A DNA stretch of 64,000 nt from NCBI RefSeq assembly GCF_023156585.1, contig NZ_JALNMI010000001.1, forward strand, positions 310,001 to 374,000. The letters run 5' to 3'. The notes below the pieces were generated by a model, which worked only from the letters and a program-made list of their open reading frames with translations, ran no database searches and was not told where the DNA came from. Positions 8,677 through 18,490 of the stretch are shown one piece after another. A program made the translations under genes and the position numbers. Numbering within the stretch: the stretch's first letter is position 1; each line of letters starts with the position of its first letter. This stretch comes from Subsaxibacter sp. CAU 1640. Lineage in GTDB: Bacteria; Bacteroidota; Bacteroidia; Flavobacteriales; Flavobacteriaceae.

Positions 8677-9357
8677 TCACTCTGCAATTGCCATAGTAGC
8701 TACACTTATCTTAACGCCTTCAATCGCCAAAAGCTGGTTGGCGCAAGCTTCAATTGTGGCACCAGTGGTAATAATATCATCAACCAAAAGAATATGCTTG
8801 CCTTTTAGGGTTTCATAGTCTGAAATGGCAAAATCTTCCTGATGAGTTTGAATTCTTCTTAATCGATCCTTGAAAACTTGCGTTGTTGTAGCCTTGGTTT
8901 TGATGAGGACTTTTGAATTAAATTCAACTGACAATGCTTTGGCAATTTCTCTTCCAAATTTATCAACTTGATTGTAACCACGCTTTCTTAGTTTGGACTT
9001 GTGTAACGGTACTGGAATCACAACATCAATACCCTTATACCCTTCGACTTCAATCAGTTCCTGCCCCAACCATTTGCCAAGTGATTCACCAATTTGTTCA
9101 AATCCCTTGTATTTCAAGTTATGTATGAGATGCTGAACAAGCCCCTTCTTACTAAACCACAGTAAACTTGTTGCATATACAAAATTGACTCGTCCATAAA
9201 GTCTATTGGCTACCGCATTATTTTGGTCGGAATGAAAATCTGTGACAGGCAATTCATTGCGACAAAATGTACAAATATCCTTCTCATTATCATTCAAATG
9301 AGATTCACAAGCAAAGCAGAGAGAAGGGAAAAACAAGTTTAACAAATTTATTACCAT
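8677..9357 (-). CDS. comF: ComF family phosphoribosyltransferase-like protein
   Basis: The start is placed at 9357 (MVINLLNLFFP) because this matches the family length of about 230 residues; the frame continues upstream without recognisable sequence. Seen: an N-terminal zinc-ribbon-like CFAC...CTFC pair (the second pair after a 12-residue gap), the DVVIPVPLHKSKLRKRGYNQ block, and the PRPP-binding loop HILLVDDIITTGAT. In naturally competent bacteria ComF acts with ComFA in handling incoming single-stranded DNA. Many Bacteroidota carry comF alone, as here. Confidence 0.9.
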   Translation of the reverse strand: MVINLLNLFFPSLCFACESHLNDNEKDICTFCRNELPVTDFHSDQNNAVANRLYGRVNFVYATSLLWFSKKGLVQHLIHNLKYKGFEQIGESLGKWLGQELIEVEGYKGIDVVIPVPLHKSKLRKRGYNQVDKFGREIAKALSVEFNSKVLIKTKATTTQVFKDRLRRIQTHQEDFAISDYETLKGKHILLVDDIITTGATIEACANQLLAIEGVKISVATMAIAE

Positions 9358-9447
9358 TTTATCGATAAAAAAGTAGACAACACAAACATAATATTTATTT
9401 TCGCTCCTGTTAATTAAATAATCCATATTACCCCTCAATAATTTCTG

Positions 9448-10332
9448 ATGATAGTTAACCCTCAACTTTTTAACTACAGATTAATTATCGGTTCTTTGGT
9501 TGTTGCAATTGCTGTATTGGCAGTGTTTAGTTTCACAAACTATGAATCTGTTAGAGAGCATCAACAATTTTTAGAACAAGAAAAAGAATTGGTAGAAAAC
9601 GAACTATCGCAAATGATAGAACGTTATGATGAAGTAGCTGGCACAAATGAATATTTGACTTCACAACTTAAAGATGCCAGAACTGATACAAAACGTGCTC
9701 TTGACTCACTCCGAATGTTGAAAAGTGACGTTTCTGTCATAGCTCGTTACAAAGCCCAACTACTAATTTTCAAGAGTAAAAACAAACAACTGTTTGAAAC
9801 TATTGATTCGCTAAACGAAATCAATGAAAATCTCGAAAAAGACAAATTACTGGCTCATAACGAATTAAAAAAACAATTGGATGCCAATTCTTCACTGACT
9901 AAAATGAATGAATCCTTAAGCAAAACAATTGAAAAAGGCGCTTTATTGACTGCTAATTCGTTTAAGGCAAAAGCTTATTTGAATAAAAATGGTCGTCTGC
10001 ATGAAACAAAAAGAGCCAACAAAGCAGAAACCATGGAAGTTTGCTTCACTTTGGCAGAGAATGCATTAACTGAAAAAGGAGACAAAGAGCTTTATGTACA
10101 GATCGTGAACCCAAAGAATAATGTAGTTGCGGATAAGGGTTCGATAGAGTTTGGTGACTCATCTCTAATATACAGTGTAAAAACAGTTGTTAATTACAAC
10201 AACAAAGTAGTTGATGTTTGTACGAATGTGATGTCTGATCCTTCTGACCAACCTTGGTCAAAAGGCACTTATTTTGTATCAGTTTTTTACAAAGACCGTA
10301 AATTAGGATCAACTCAAGTTATACTAGACTAA
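9448..10332 (+). CDS. membrane-anchored coiled-coil protein of unknown function
   Basis: A 294-residue protein not recognised by name. A transmembrane helix (about residues 11-29, LIIGSLVVAIAVLAVFSF) follows a short cytoplasmic N-terminus. Residues 35-165 form a heptad-rich coiled coil. A C-terminal beta-rich domain of about 120 residues contains KAYLNKNGRLHETKRANKA, ELYVQIVNPKNNVV and KGTYFVSVFYKDRKLG. This layout (TM, coiled coil, small extracytoplasmic domain) suggests an envelope protein. It is divergent from the comF unit and precedes glyS, separated by a terminator. Confidence 0.75.
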   Translation: MIVNPQLFNYRLIIGSLVVAIAVLAVFSFTNYESVREHQQFLEQEKELVENELSQMIERYDEVAGTNEYLTSQLKDARTDTKRALDSLRMLKSDVSVIARYKAQLLIFKSKNKQLFETIDSLNEINENLEKDKLLAHNELKKQLDANSSLTKMNESLSKTIEKGALLTANSFKAKAYLNKNGRLHETKRANKAETMEVCFTLAENALTEKGDKELYVQIVNPKNNVVADKGSIEFGDSSLIYSVKTVVNYNNKVVDVCTNVMSDPSDQPWSKGTYFVSVFYKDRKLGSTQVILD

Positions 10333-10354
10333 AACGTATAAAAATATATTTTGC

Positions 10355-10390
10355 AAACCGTTCTAACTATTGGAACGGTTTTTTATTTTT
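10355..10390 (+). terminator. intrinsic terminator after the coiled-coil membrane protein gene
   Basis: A nine-base stem (aaaccgttc / gaacggttt) is followed by a T-rich run. The run also contains TATTTTTG (10384-10391), a match to the Bacteroidota -7 element five bases before the glyS ATG, so the same bases could serve as the glyS promoter. Confidence 0.7.
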
Positions 10391-10395
10391 GCACC

Positions 10396-11937
10396 ATGAC
10401 AAACCAAGACGATCAATTTAAGAGAGTTATCTCTCACGCAAAGGAATACGGTTATGTATTTCAAAGCAGCGAAATATACGATGGCTTAAGTGCAGTTTAT
10501 GATTATGCACAAAATGGAGCCGAATTAAAGAAAAACATACGCGATTACTGGTGGAAAGCGATGGTACAGATGCACGATAATATAGTAGGTATCGATGCAG
10601 CCATTTTTATGCATCCTACCACTTGGAAAGCTTCTGGACACGTAGATGCATTCAATGACCCATTGATTGATAATAAAGATTCCAAAAAGCGCTACAGAGC
10701 TGATGTTCTTATTGAAGATTACTGCGCCAAAATTGAAGCTAAAATTGACAAGGAAGTAGAAAAAGCAGCCAAAAGATTTGGTGATGCTTTTGACAAAGAG
10801 CAGTTTTTAGCAACCAATCAAAGAGTCGTTGAGTATCAAGAAAAAATTAACGCCACACTTTCAAGGATGGCAAAATCTCTTGAAAAAGAAGATTTGGCAG
10901 ATGTGAAAGCACTTATCGAAGAACTCGAAATTGCTGACCCATTGACTGGAAGTAGAAATTGGACCGAAGTCAAACAGTTTAATTTGATGTTTGGAACTAA
11001 ATTAGGTGCTTCTGCTGAAAATGCAATGGATTTATATCTTCGGCCAGAAACAGCACAAGGTATATTCGTAAACTTCTTGAACGTTCAAAAAACGGGACGT
11101 ATGAAAATTCCTTTTGGAATTGCTCAAGTTGGAAAAGCCTTCAGAAATGAGATTGTTGCCAGACAGTTTATCTTTAGAATGCGCGAGTTTGAACAAATGG
11201 AGATGCAATTTTTCATCAAGCCAGGAACACAAAAGGAATGGTTTGAGCATTGGAAGGAAACTCGTATGAAATGGCATATTTCTTTAGGGCTTGGAACCGA
11301 AAATTATCGTTTTCACGACCACGAGAAACTGGCACACTATGCTGATGCTGCTACAGATATTGAGTTCAAATTTCCGTTTGGATTTAAGGAATTGGAAGGC
11401 ATACATTCTCGTACAGATTTTGATTTAAAACAGCACGAAGAATATTCAGGTAAAAAACTTCAGTATTTTGACCACGAAATGAACGAAAGCTATGTGCCAT
11501 ATGTTCTTGAAACCTCCATTGGTTTAGACCGAATGTTTTTGGCTGTATTCTCAAATTCATTGGTTGAAGAAGAATTGGATAACAATACCACAAGAACGGT
11601 CTTGAAACTACCTGCTGTCTTGGCGCCTGTGAAAGCCGCAGTTTTACCGCTTGTCAAAAAAGATGGTTTGCCAGAAATAGCCAAACAAATCGTTGACGAA
11701 CTGAAATGGGATTTTAACGTTGATTATGATGAAAAAGATGCTGTAGGTAGAAGGTACAGAAGACAAGATGCCAACGGAACACCATTTTGTATCACTGTTG
11801 ACCACGACACACTATCTGACAACACTGTGACCATTCGTCATAGAGACACAATGGAGCAAAAACGTGTAAAAATTGAAGAATTGAGAGATTTAATCAAGCA
11901 AGAAGTCGATGTGAAAACTTGGTTGATGAAGATGTAG
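10396..11937 (+). CDS. glyS: glycine--tRNA ligase (class II, homodimeric type)
   Basis: Charges tRNA-Gly in the cytoplasm. The start at 10396 (MTNQDDQFKRVISHAKEYGY) matches the family; frame further upstream is part of the preceding terminator. The 513-residue protein has the N-terminal GYVFQSSEIYDGLSAVYDYA, class II motif 2 (GKAFRNEI), the glycine-recognition region MREFEQMEMQFF, motif 3 (ETSIGLDRMFLAVF) and the C-terminal anticodon-binding domain (VLAPVKAAVLPL onward). A hairpin terminator follows. The possible -7 element is so near the ATG that the mRNA may be almost leaderless. Confidence 0.97.
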   Translation: MTNQDDQFKRVISHAKEYGYVFQSSEIYDGLSAVYDYAQNGAELKKNIRDYWWKAMVQMHDNIVGIDAAIFMHPTTWKASGHVDAFNDPLIDNKDSKKRYRADVLIEDYCAKIEAKIDKEVEKAAKRFGDAFDKEQFLATNQRVVEYQEKINATLSRMAKSLEKEDLADVKALIEELEIADPLTGSRNWTEVKQFNLMFGTKLGASAENAMDLYLRPETAQGIFVNFLNVQKTGRMKIPFGIAQVGKAFRNEIVARQFIFRMREFEQMEMQFFIKPGTQKEWFEHWKETRMKWHISLGLGTENYRFHDHEKLAHYADAATDIEFKFPFGFKELEGIHSRTDFDLKQHEEYSGKKLQYFDHEMNESYVPYVLETSIGLDRMFLAVFSNSLVEEELDNNTTRTVLKLPAVLAPVKAAVLPLVKKDGLPEIAKQIVDELKWDFNVDYDEKDAVGRRYRRQDANGTPFCITVDHDTLSDNTVTIRHRDTMEQKRVKIEELRDLIKQEVDVKTWLMKM

Positions 11938-11958
11938 TTTCAAAACAAAATTATATTG

Positions 11959-11986
11959 AAGCTCGAGTATTTGCTCGAGCTTTTTT
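11959..11986 (+). terminator. glyS intrinsic terminator
   Basis: A nine-base perfect stem (aagctcgag / ctcgagctt) with a six-base loop is followed by six T. It lies 22 bases after the glyS stop codon and before the convergent outer-membrane protein gene. Confidence 0.85.
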
Positions 11987-11988
11987 GT

Positions 11989-14900
11989 TTAAAAATACGC
12001 TTTCAATTGAATCGTTCCTGTGTGGATGGTTTTTGAAGTTTCTGTTTTCCTTCCGAAGTAATTCAGATTCAAATCCAAATAGGTTGTCAATTTCTTTTGA
12101 GCCAATAAACTCCACGTAAAGTTCTTTCCTGGTTGCAAACCTTCGAGCATTTGATATGAAACTGGAGTATTTGCATTGCCCTCAAAATCATTGTCAAAAA
12201 AGTTGATTTCTCCATTCAAAGCTATCTTCTGACCGTTGTTATAAGTAAAAGACACGCCATAATTGTTCTGAAGCAATAGCTCCATATTTCCTATGGTATT
12301 GTCTTTTGACGTATATTGATAAAACACATCAAAACGTGCATTTTCACTGAATAAATAAGATAGTTTTGGCTGTAATCTCACCTCATCTATGATATAATTT
12401 CTCGTTGCAAAATTTTCGCTCAAACTTTCATTGGTATCCAAACTAGACGTCAAATTTATCAACCAACTCGTGGTAAATTTGTGGTTAAAGTTAACTTGAT
12501 GACTTTTCAATTTGCTTTCTTGAAAACCAATGGAAAGTAGCGTTCTACTTGTATTCGTCAAAAAGGTATAGGAAGTTGTGTAACGCTGTTTCCCTCTATT
12601 GAAGAAAAGTACATTTCTGACACTTTTGTTGAGTGCCAGCTGATTATCTTCATCGCCTTCAAACGGATTCAAATCAAAATCATTTCCTTCTTTTCTGATT
12701 TTTCGATCCACCAAATAAGACGTTTGATTGTAAAAATGCGACCAGAATTTCTTCGATTTGCTCTCTTCAACTGACCATTGTTGAGGATTGATAGTCAACG
12801 TCTGGCTCAACCGATTTTGATGTGTTTTAACAAAAATCTGGTTCGGCAAAAGTACTCTGATGTATTCACCTTCATCCTGAAATTGTGCAATTTCAAACTC
12901 ATTGAGTTCCTGAACGCCGTTTTCGTTATAATCAATCCAAGTGTAAGCACCTTGCCCAGGCTCGACCTGAACATAGGTAAAATCCTGTTGTGGAAGGCTT
13001 CCGGAATTGGTTTCAAAAATGGTGTTCCATTGCACAATTTGATTGAACAATTGCTGATTATAAGTCAACCTTGAGTTGAGGGATTGTTCATCCGCAATGG
13101 TTTCATCTTCTGATTTTAAATTTCGATAATTGACAAAAAGTCCCAAGTCTGTAGTGGCATTCTGAATGATTTTAGACTTGACGTAATAGGTATTTGAGGT
13201 ATTGACTTTTTCGATTCTATTCAATCGTAAGCTGTCGTTGACGCGATGCTTGTAACCAACTTCCACAAACACTTTTGTGCTGTCGCCAATTCCTGTGAAA
13301 ATTTCATAAGATTTAAAACGCTGGCTCAATGGCATAAGGCTGTCATTTGAAACTGTTCTTTGCTCATTGTCTTCTGTCGCCAATTTTGTACCTATCCATT
13401 GTTTATCAAAACTATACGTCACTCTATTGAATGAGCGCAAAAAGGTAGACGTGGACACATCGCTTTGATTGTTCAAAATGCTAGAATTTGAAAAAACATT
13501 CCATCGATCAAAACGCAAACTTGCCAATAAGTTATGTCGATTCCCATTGAAGTTTTCTGAAAAATTGAGATGTTCAAACTTATAAATAGCCAATCCCTTT
13601 TGAGGATGAAGAAGTTCCAATCCGGCTGATAACAATTGCTGGTCACCACGTGGCGATTCTAAATTCCAATCTCTATTAAATTCGGCATTGTAAAGACGCT
13701 GAATGGTTTTGAAATTTTCTTGAATAAGGTCAGCATCGACAATAGCCGATAAATTCCAAAGGCTATCTTTTTTGATAATATGTTGTTTCACACGCAGTTT
13801 TCCTGCAAAACCATCGTTGTTGGCATCATCCAAGCTTGAAAATAAATTCAAGTCATTTTTGCTTCCAGCTGCTTCAAAATAAATATCGGTTTTTTCAGAT
13901 GGTCGATAACTTCCGTTGATGACAGCCAATTGCAACTTTTCAGGAGCTATCAATCGTACTATCGGCGCAAAATTACCTTGAGGAACTCCAGCAATTGGAG
14001 CCACATATTCATAAATGTTGTTGATGGCATTACTGTTCACAAGAATATAATCTCCTTGATTGTCTCCAACTGCTTGAAACTTCACGCTGAATAATTCATC
14101 TTCCGGATTTGTCGAAAACACAAAAGCTTCTACTCCATCTATCAGTTCTTTTTTATATAAAATCCGGTTTTCGTTGTACACTTCAGGAACTCCAGAAGGT
14201 GCTACCATCAAGGATTCATCGTCACCAGCATTGGAAAGAATTGCCACTTGTTCTGGTGAAAGATTTTGTTGTAATGGCTGATTTTTTGAATCGATTTCAG
14301 AATACACAGAAACACCAAGTTTCAGTTTTTCTGTTTCATAGTTGCTGCCACCGAAAACAGTAAATCGAGAAAAATTCCGTTCACTAAATTGATAATCAAC
14401 GGTAATTCGCATTTCAGAAGTAATCGGAAAGGTCGAATTAAAAATGATTTCTCCAGCATTGTAATCGATGATGTAATCTTCACTTTCACCACGTTTGATT
14501 GGCAAGCCATTGACGTAAACCGTTTCACTACCAGATACTATGAGCACGAACAATTCATTATTAGGTCCACGAAGTTTATATGGTCCTTGATTTCCTTCCT
14601 GTGCTAAAAATTGACTGGTTGTAAACTGACCTCGTACCAAAGCACCGGACGCAAAAATATTGGTTCGAGATTCTTCCTTTTCAATATTGACGTTGGCTAA
14701 AAGTCCTTGCACGCGCTTACTGAATCGGCCGAAATACGTGTTATTGTTTTCTAAATCGATATCTCCTGCCCTAATGCTCCATTTATCACTGAACAATTCA
14801 ATAAATACTTGGTCAAATTCATCCAAACGTTGCGAATAGCCAATTTCTTGCAGAGGAATGTTGGCATCCTGAATCGAAGCTCGCAACGACACCTTGTCGC

Positions 14901-15399
14901 TCAACTTCCCGGAAATCTGCAAATCGAGTTCGCTGTTCAACACCGAATTTTGATTATTTCCAATGGTGACACCCCTTGAAATACTACCAGAAGTCGTAAG
15001 TCCATCAAAAGGCGTGAAATTTTGAGTAATGGTAGATTGAGACAATTGATACAAACGCTGCATATTACTGGTGTTCTCAACAATGATTTTATCATCCAAC
15101 TGAAAATATTTTCGTGTCATAAAATCTGGATAACGCAAATAATCTACAATGACGGAATCCGTTTCAAGTGGTTTTTTAAAGGTCAAAAGTGCCTTTGAAA
15201 AGTCGATGTTGTAAAATGAACTGTCGATGACGACGTTTGCTTTTGTCTTTAAAACAAATTTGCTGGAATTGATGCTTACGGTATCAACCTGAATACTGTC
15301 TCGCACTGCAATTTTCTTTGTTCTATAATTAGATATTGGTTCTTGTGCGAAGGCGCAAAAACACATCAACATAAAAGCAAGTGAAACAGTAATTTTCAT
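11989..15399 (-). CDS. very large outer-membrane beta-barrel-type protein, function unknown
   Basis: A 1136-residue exported protein with a clean signal peptide (MKITVSLAFMLMCFCAFAQ). Residues 20-110 are beta-rich with repeated VDSIQVDTVSI-like strands. Around residues 125-260 lies a conserved-looking core (TTSGSISRGVTIGNNQNSV, LRASIQDANIPLQEIGYSQR, WSIRAGDIDLENNNTYFGRF). The remainder alternates amphipathic strands and ends in QLKAYF, a C-terminal aromatic residue typical of outer-membrane barrel proteins. I do not recognise a named family; no TonB plug motif or OmpA peptidoglycan domain is visible. It is a single-gene unit convergent with glyS. Confidence 0.75.
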   Translation of the reverse strand: MKITVSLAFMLMCFCAFAQEPISNYRTKKIAVRDSIQVDTVSINSSKFVLKTKANVVIDSSFYNIDFSKALLTFKKPLETDSVIVDYLRYPDFMTRKYFQLDDKIIVENTSNMQRLYQLSQSTITQNFTPFDGLTTSGSISRGVTIGNNQNSVLNSELDLQISGKLSDKVSLRASIQDANIPLQEIGYSQRLDEFDQVFIELFSDKWSIRAGDIDLENNNTYFGRFSKRVQGLLANVNIEKEESRTNIFASGALVRGQFTTSQFLAQEGNQGPYKLRGPNNELFVLIVSGSETVYVNGLPIKRGESEDYIIDYNAGEIIFNSTFPITSEMRITVDYQFSERNFSRFTVFGGSNYETEKLKLGVSVYSEIDSKNQPLQQNLSPEQVAILSNAGDDESLMVAPSGVPEVYNENRILYKKELIDGVEAFVFSTNPEDELFSVKFQAVGDNQGDYILVNSNAINNIYEYVAPIAGVPQGNFAPIVRLIAPEKLQLAVINGSYRPSEKTDIYFEAAGSKNDLNLFSSLDDANNDGFAGKLRVKQHIIKKDSLWNLSAIVDADLIQENFKTIQRLYNAEFNRDWNLESPRGDQQLLSAGLELLHPQKGLAIYKFEHLNFSENFNGNRHNLLASLRFDRWNVFSNSSILNNQSDVSTSTFLRSFNRVTYSFDKQWIGTKLATEDNEQRTVSNDSLMPLSQRFKSYEIFTGIGDSTKVFVEVGYKHRVNDSLRLNRIEKVNTSNTYYVKSKIIQNATTDLGLFVNYRNLKSEDETIADEQSLNSRLTYNQQLFNQIVQWNTIFETNSGSLPQQDFTYVQVEPGQGAYTWIDYNENGVQELNEFEIAQFQDEGEYIRVLLPNQIFVKTHQNRLSQTLTINPQQWSVEESKSKKFWSHFYNQTSYLVDRKIRKEGNDFDLNPFEGDEDNQLALNKSVRNVLFFNRGKQRYTTSYTFLTNTSRTLLSIGFQESKLKSHQVNFNHKFTTSWLINLTSSLDTNESLSENFATRNYIIDEVRLQPKLSYLFSENARFDVFYQYTSKDNTIGNMELLLQNNYGVSFTYNNGQKIALNGEINFFDNDFEGNANTPVSYQMLEGLQPGKNFTWSLLAQKKLTTYLDLNLNYFGRKTETSKTIHTGTIQLKAYF

Positions 15400-15511
15400 T
15401 CAATATATAAACTTCTTTAGGCCAAATATATTTTACAGTTAAAATGTCCATAAAAGTTATGGCATAAAAGTACTGTATTATTTAATTTAGCTGAAATTCT
15501 AAACATACGTT

Positions 15512-16276
15512 ATGAAAATCATCTCCTATAACGTCAATGGCATTAGAGCCGCACTAAACAAGGGCTTTATCGATTGGCTAAAGACTACAAATGCTGATGT
15601 AGTATGCTTGCAGGAAATAAAGGCTATGAAAGAGCAGTTGGATGTCAGTGTTTTTGAAGAAGCTGGTTACACCTATCACTATTGGTTCAGTGCACAAAAG
15701 AAAGGTTATAGCGGCGTTGCCATTTTGAGCAAAATTAAACCCAACCACGTGGAATATGGCACAGGCATTGAATCGATGGATAATGAAGGTCGGAACTTGA
15801 GGGCTGATTTTGATAATTTTTCTGTGATGAGTTTATACCTGCCATCAGGCACCAACGATGCTCGTTTACAACACAAGTTTGATTATATGGATATGTTCCA
15901 AGACTATATAAATCAGCTTGTCAAAGAAATTCCAAACTTAATTGTTTGTGGTGATTACAACATTTGTCACGAAGAGATAGACATTCATAACCCAAAGGGC
16001 TTATCAACTGTTTCTGGTTTCTTGCCTGTCGAAAGAAAATGGATTGGAGCATTTATCAATAATGGATTTATAGATTCTTTTAGACATTTCAATAAAGACC
16101 CTCACAATTACACTTGGTGGAGTTACAGAGCCAATTCGAGAGCAAATAACAAAGGTTGGCGCTTGGATTATGGAATGGTAAGTTCTCCTTTACAAGAAAA
16201 ATTGAAGCGAAGCGTTATCCTTTCGGATGCTGTACATAGCGACCATTGCCCTATTTTACTTGAAATTGAAGATTAG
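15512..16276 (+). CDS. xth: exodeoxyribonuclease III / AP endonuclease
   Basis: Base-excision-repair enzyme that cuts 5' of abasic sites and trims 3' ends. The 254-residue protein begins MKIISYNVNGIRAAL and carries the metal-binding Glu in VCLQEIKA, the GDYNICH motif (Asp and Asn), KGWRLDYGM, and the terminal SDHCPILLEI with the catalytic Asp-His pair. The length is normal for the ExoA/Xth family. It is divergent from the large outer-membrane protein gene and followed by the OmpA gene on the same strand. Confidence 0.96.
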   Translation: MKIISYNVNGIRAALNKGFIDWLKTTNADVVCLQEIKAMKEQLDVSVFEEAGYTYHYWFSAQKKGYSGVAILSKIKPNHVEYGTGIESMDNEGRNLRADFDNFSVMSLYLPSGTNDARLQHKFDYMDMFQDYINQLVKEIPNLIVCGDYNICHEEIDIHNPKGLSTVSGFLPVERKWIGAFINNGFIDSFRHFNKDPHNYTWWSYRANSRANNKGWRLDYGMVSSPLQEKLKRSVILSDAVHSDHCPILLEIED

Positions 16277-16349
16277 TTATCAGCCGCAGTCGCATAAACG
16301 TATTAAAATTAATTCAACTAATAAAAAAACTTTAAATCTCTAAACAACA

Positions 16350-17306
16350 ATGATTAAAAAATTGCCATTAATAGCGCTGGTATTGATTTTGACCACTTCT
16401 TGTGTGTCGAAAAAACTCTATACCGATTTAGAAAACAGATATGCAGCTTTAAAAAAAGAAAACCGGAATTTATCTGACGAAAAAACATCCTTGTCAAAGT
16501 CATTGGCAACTGCGAATTCAGAATTGGCAACACTTCGAAAAAATTATGAAGCTGCCATTGCAAAACGCGACCAACTTCAAAAAGATTTAGATGCCACAAC
16601 TACCAATCTCGACAATTTGCAAAAATCCTATGATGCATTAGAACAAAACAGTTCTTCTGCCATTGCCGAAAATGCTAAAAAGAATAGAGAATTATTGGCG
16701 CAATTGGAAGCCAAAGAACAGGCTCTTGCTGCCGAAAACGCGCGACTTGAAAAATTGAAAAAAGATATGGAAGCTCGCTCGCAACGTATTGCAGAACTGG
16801 AAAACATCATCTCTTCTAAAGATGCAGCAATGTCGAGATTGAAAGATGCCATTTCCAAAGCATTGACCAATTTTGAAGGCAAAGGTCTTACTGTTGAGCA
16901 ACGCGACGGAAAGGTCTATGTATCTATGGAAAACAAATTGTTGTTTGAATCTGGAAGTTGGGCTGTTGGTAAAAATGGTAGAGAAGCTGTAAAGCAATTA
17001 GGAAGTGTTTTAGCCGTAAATCCGGACATTGCTGTATTGATAGAAGGCCACACAGACAACGTGCCTTACACCGGTTCTGGTCAGCTTTCAGGCAACTGGG
17101 ATTTATCAACCAAACGTGCCACTGCTATTGTTGAAATATTAAGAGAAAACGCGGGAATCAATCCTGAAAACTTGACGGCAGCTGGACGTGGCGAATTTGC
17201 TCCAGTGGCTTCCAATGATACTGCTGAAGGAAAAGCCAAGAATAGAAGAATCGAGGTTATCCTCACTCCAAAATTGGATGAAATCTCTAAACTTTTAAAT
17301 GACTAA
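16350..17306 (+). CDS. OmpA-family peptidoglycan-binding lipoprotein with coiled coil
   Basis: A 318-residue envelope protein. The signal peptide ends in LTTSCVSK, a lipoprotein cleavage site. Residues 20-160 form a long coiled coil. The C-terminal third is an OmpA_C domain with the peptidoglycan-contact segments LIEGHTDNVPYTGSG and KAKNRRIEVIL. It probably tethers the outer membrane to the cell wall, with the coiled coil as a spacer. A hairpin terminator follows the stop codon closely. Confidence 0.92.
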   Translation: MIKKLPLIALVLILTTSCVSKKLYTDLENRYAALKKENRNLSDEKTSLSKSLATANSELATLRKNYEAAIAKRDQLQKDLDATTTNLDNLQKSYDALEQNSSSAIAENAKKNRELLAQLEAKEQALAAENARLEKLKKDMEARSQRIAELENIISSKDAAMSRLKDAISKALTNFEGKGLTVEQRDGKVYVSMENKLLFESGSWAVGKNGREAVKQLGSVLAVNPDIAVLIEGHTDNVPYTGSGQLSGNWDLSTKRATAIVEILRENAGINPENLTAAGRGEFAPVASNDTAEGKAKNRRIEVILTPKLDEISKLLND

Positions 17307-17327
17307 AACAATAAATTAAATATTATA

Positions 17328-17366
17328 AAAACCTTTCAGGAACTATAAACTTGAAAGGTTTTTGTT
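17328..17366 (+). terminator. intrinsic terminator of the OmpA lipoprotein gene
   Basis: An 11-base stem (aaaacctttca / tgaaaggtttt) with a 13-base loop runs into a T-rich stretch, 22 bases after the stop codon. Confidence 0.8.
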
Positions 17367-17383
17367 TTAAAAACTTTACTATT

Positions 17384-18418
17384 TTGAAATACACAACACT
17401 TCCACATACCGACATTAAAGTGAGTAAACTTTGTTTAGGCACAATGACTTGGGGAAATCAAAATACCCAGGGCGAAGGCTTTGAGCAAATGGATTATGCT
17501 TTAGACCAAGGCATCAACTTTTTTGATACAGCAGAACTCTATCCCGTACCAGCACAAAAAGAAACCTATGCAGAAACCGAGCGTATTATTGGTAATTGGT
17601 TTCAGAAAACAGGCAATCGCAATAAAATAGTTCTAGCCTCGAAGATTGCTGGCCCTGGCGATTACACAGCCCACATAAGAACAAATGGATTCAGTCCAGA
17701 AGCTCTAAAAGATGCTGTCAATCAAAGTTTGAAACGTTTGAAAACGGATTATATTGATTTATATCAGCTGCATTGGCCAGAACGTACTACAAACACTTTT
17801 GGAACTAGAGATTATAAACACACAAATGATGGCTGGAAAGATAATTTCAACGAAATTCTCCACACGCTTGATACCATTATCAACTCTGGAAAAATAAGGC
17901 ATATTGGAATTTCCAACGAAAAAGCTTGGGGCACGATGCGCTATCTTGAAGAATCAAAAACCAATAATTTACCTCGAATGATTACCGTTCAGAACGCTTA
18001 TTCATTAATCAATAGAGTTTTTGAAGGTGATATGGCAGAAATAGCTTTAAGAGAAAACATAGGATTGTTGGCATATTCACCAATGGCTTTTGGTGTACTA
18101 TCAGGTAAATACATCAATGGCACAGATTCAGATTCTTCTCGATTGAATTTGTTTCCACGTTTTTCTAGATATAGTTCTAAACAATCAACAGAAGCTACAA
18201 AAGCCTATCTGGAAATCGCTCAAAAATACGAATTGAAACCATCCCAAATGGCATTGGCATTCGTCACAGAGCGTCCATTTGTAACAAGTAACATTATTGG
18301 CGCCACCACTATGAATCAACTAAAAGAAAACATAGACAGCATTCATATCAATTTAAAAAAGGACGTTTTGAATGCAATTGAAGAAGTTCACAGTAGAATT
18401 CCGAATCCTGCTACATAA
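17384..18418 (+). CDS. aldo/keto reductase, Tas-like
   Basis: NADP(H)-dependent oxidoreductase of the aldo/keto reductase superfamily, most like E. coli Tas. I place the start at the TTG at 17384 (KYTTLPHTDIKVSKLCLG follows), since frame upstream lies inside the preceding terminator; no ATG is available nearby. Catalytic residues seen: Asp and Tyr in FFDTAELY, Lys in LASKIAGP and His in QLHWPERT. The C-terminal ITVQNAYSLINR and SNIIGATTMNQLKENI form the NADP-binding side. The physiological substrate is unknown. Confidence 0.88.
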   Translation: MKYTTLPHTDIKVSKLCLGTMTWGNQNTQGEGFEQMDYALDQGINFFDTAELYPVPAQKETYAETERIIGNWFQKTGNRNKIVLASKIAGPGDYTAHIRTNGFSPEALKDAVNQSLKRLKTDYIDLYQLHWPERTTNTFGTRDYKHTNDGWKDNFNEILHTLDTIINSGKIRHIGISNEKAWGTMRYLEESKTNNLPRMITVQNAYSLINRVFEGDMAEIALRENIGLLAYSPMAFGVLSGKYINGTDSDSSRLNLFPRFSRYSSKQSTEATKAYLEIAQKYELKPSQMALAFVTERPFVTSNIIGATTMNQLKENIDSIHINLKKDVLNAIEEVHSRIPNPAT

Positions 18419-18441
18419 AATTCGAAAAATAGATTCATAAA

Positions 18442-18473
18442 AAAACCTCCTGAAGTCAATCAGGAGGTTTTCT
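18442..18473. terminator. bidirectional terminator between aldo/keto reductase and exbD genes
   Basis: A perfect 12-base stem (aaaacctcctga / tcaggaggtttt) with a six-base loop lies between two convergent stop codons, with A-rich and T-rich flanks that suit both directions. Confidence 0.9.
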
Positions 18474-18490
18474 TTTCATTAACAATAAAA

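Noticed and set aside
17351-17383. Upstream in-frame extension of the aldo/keto reductase
   Set aside because: It lies inside the hairpin terminator of the OmpA gene and adds residues not seen in Tas-like proteins.
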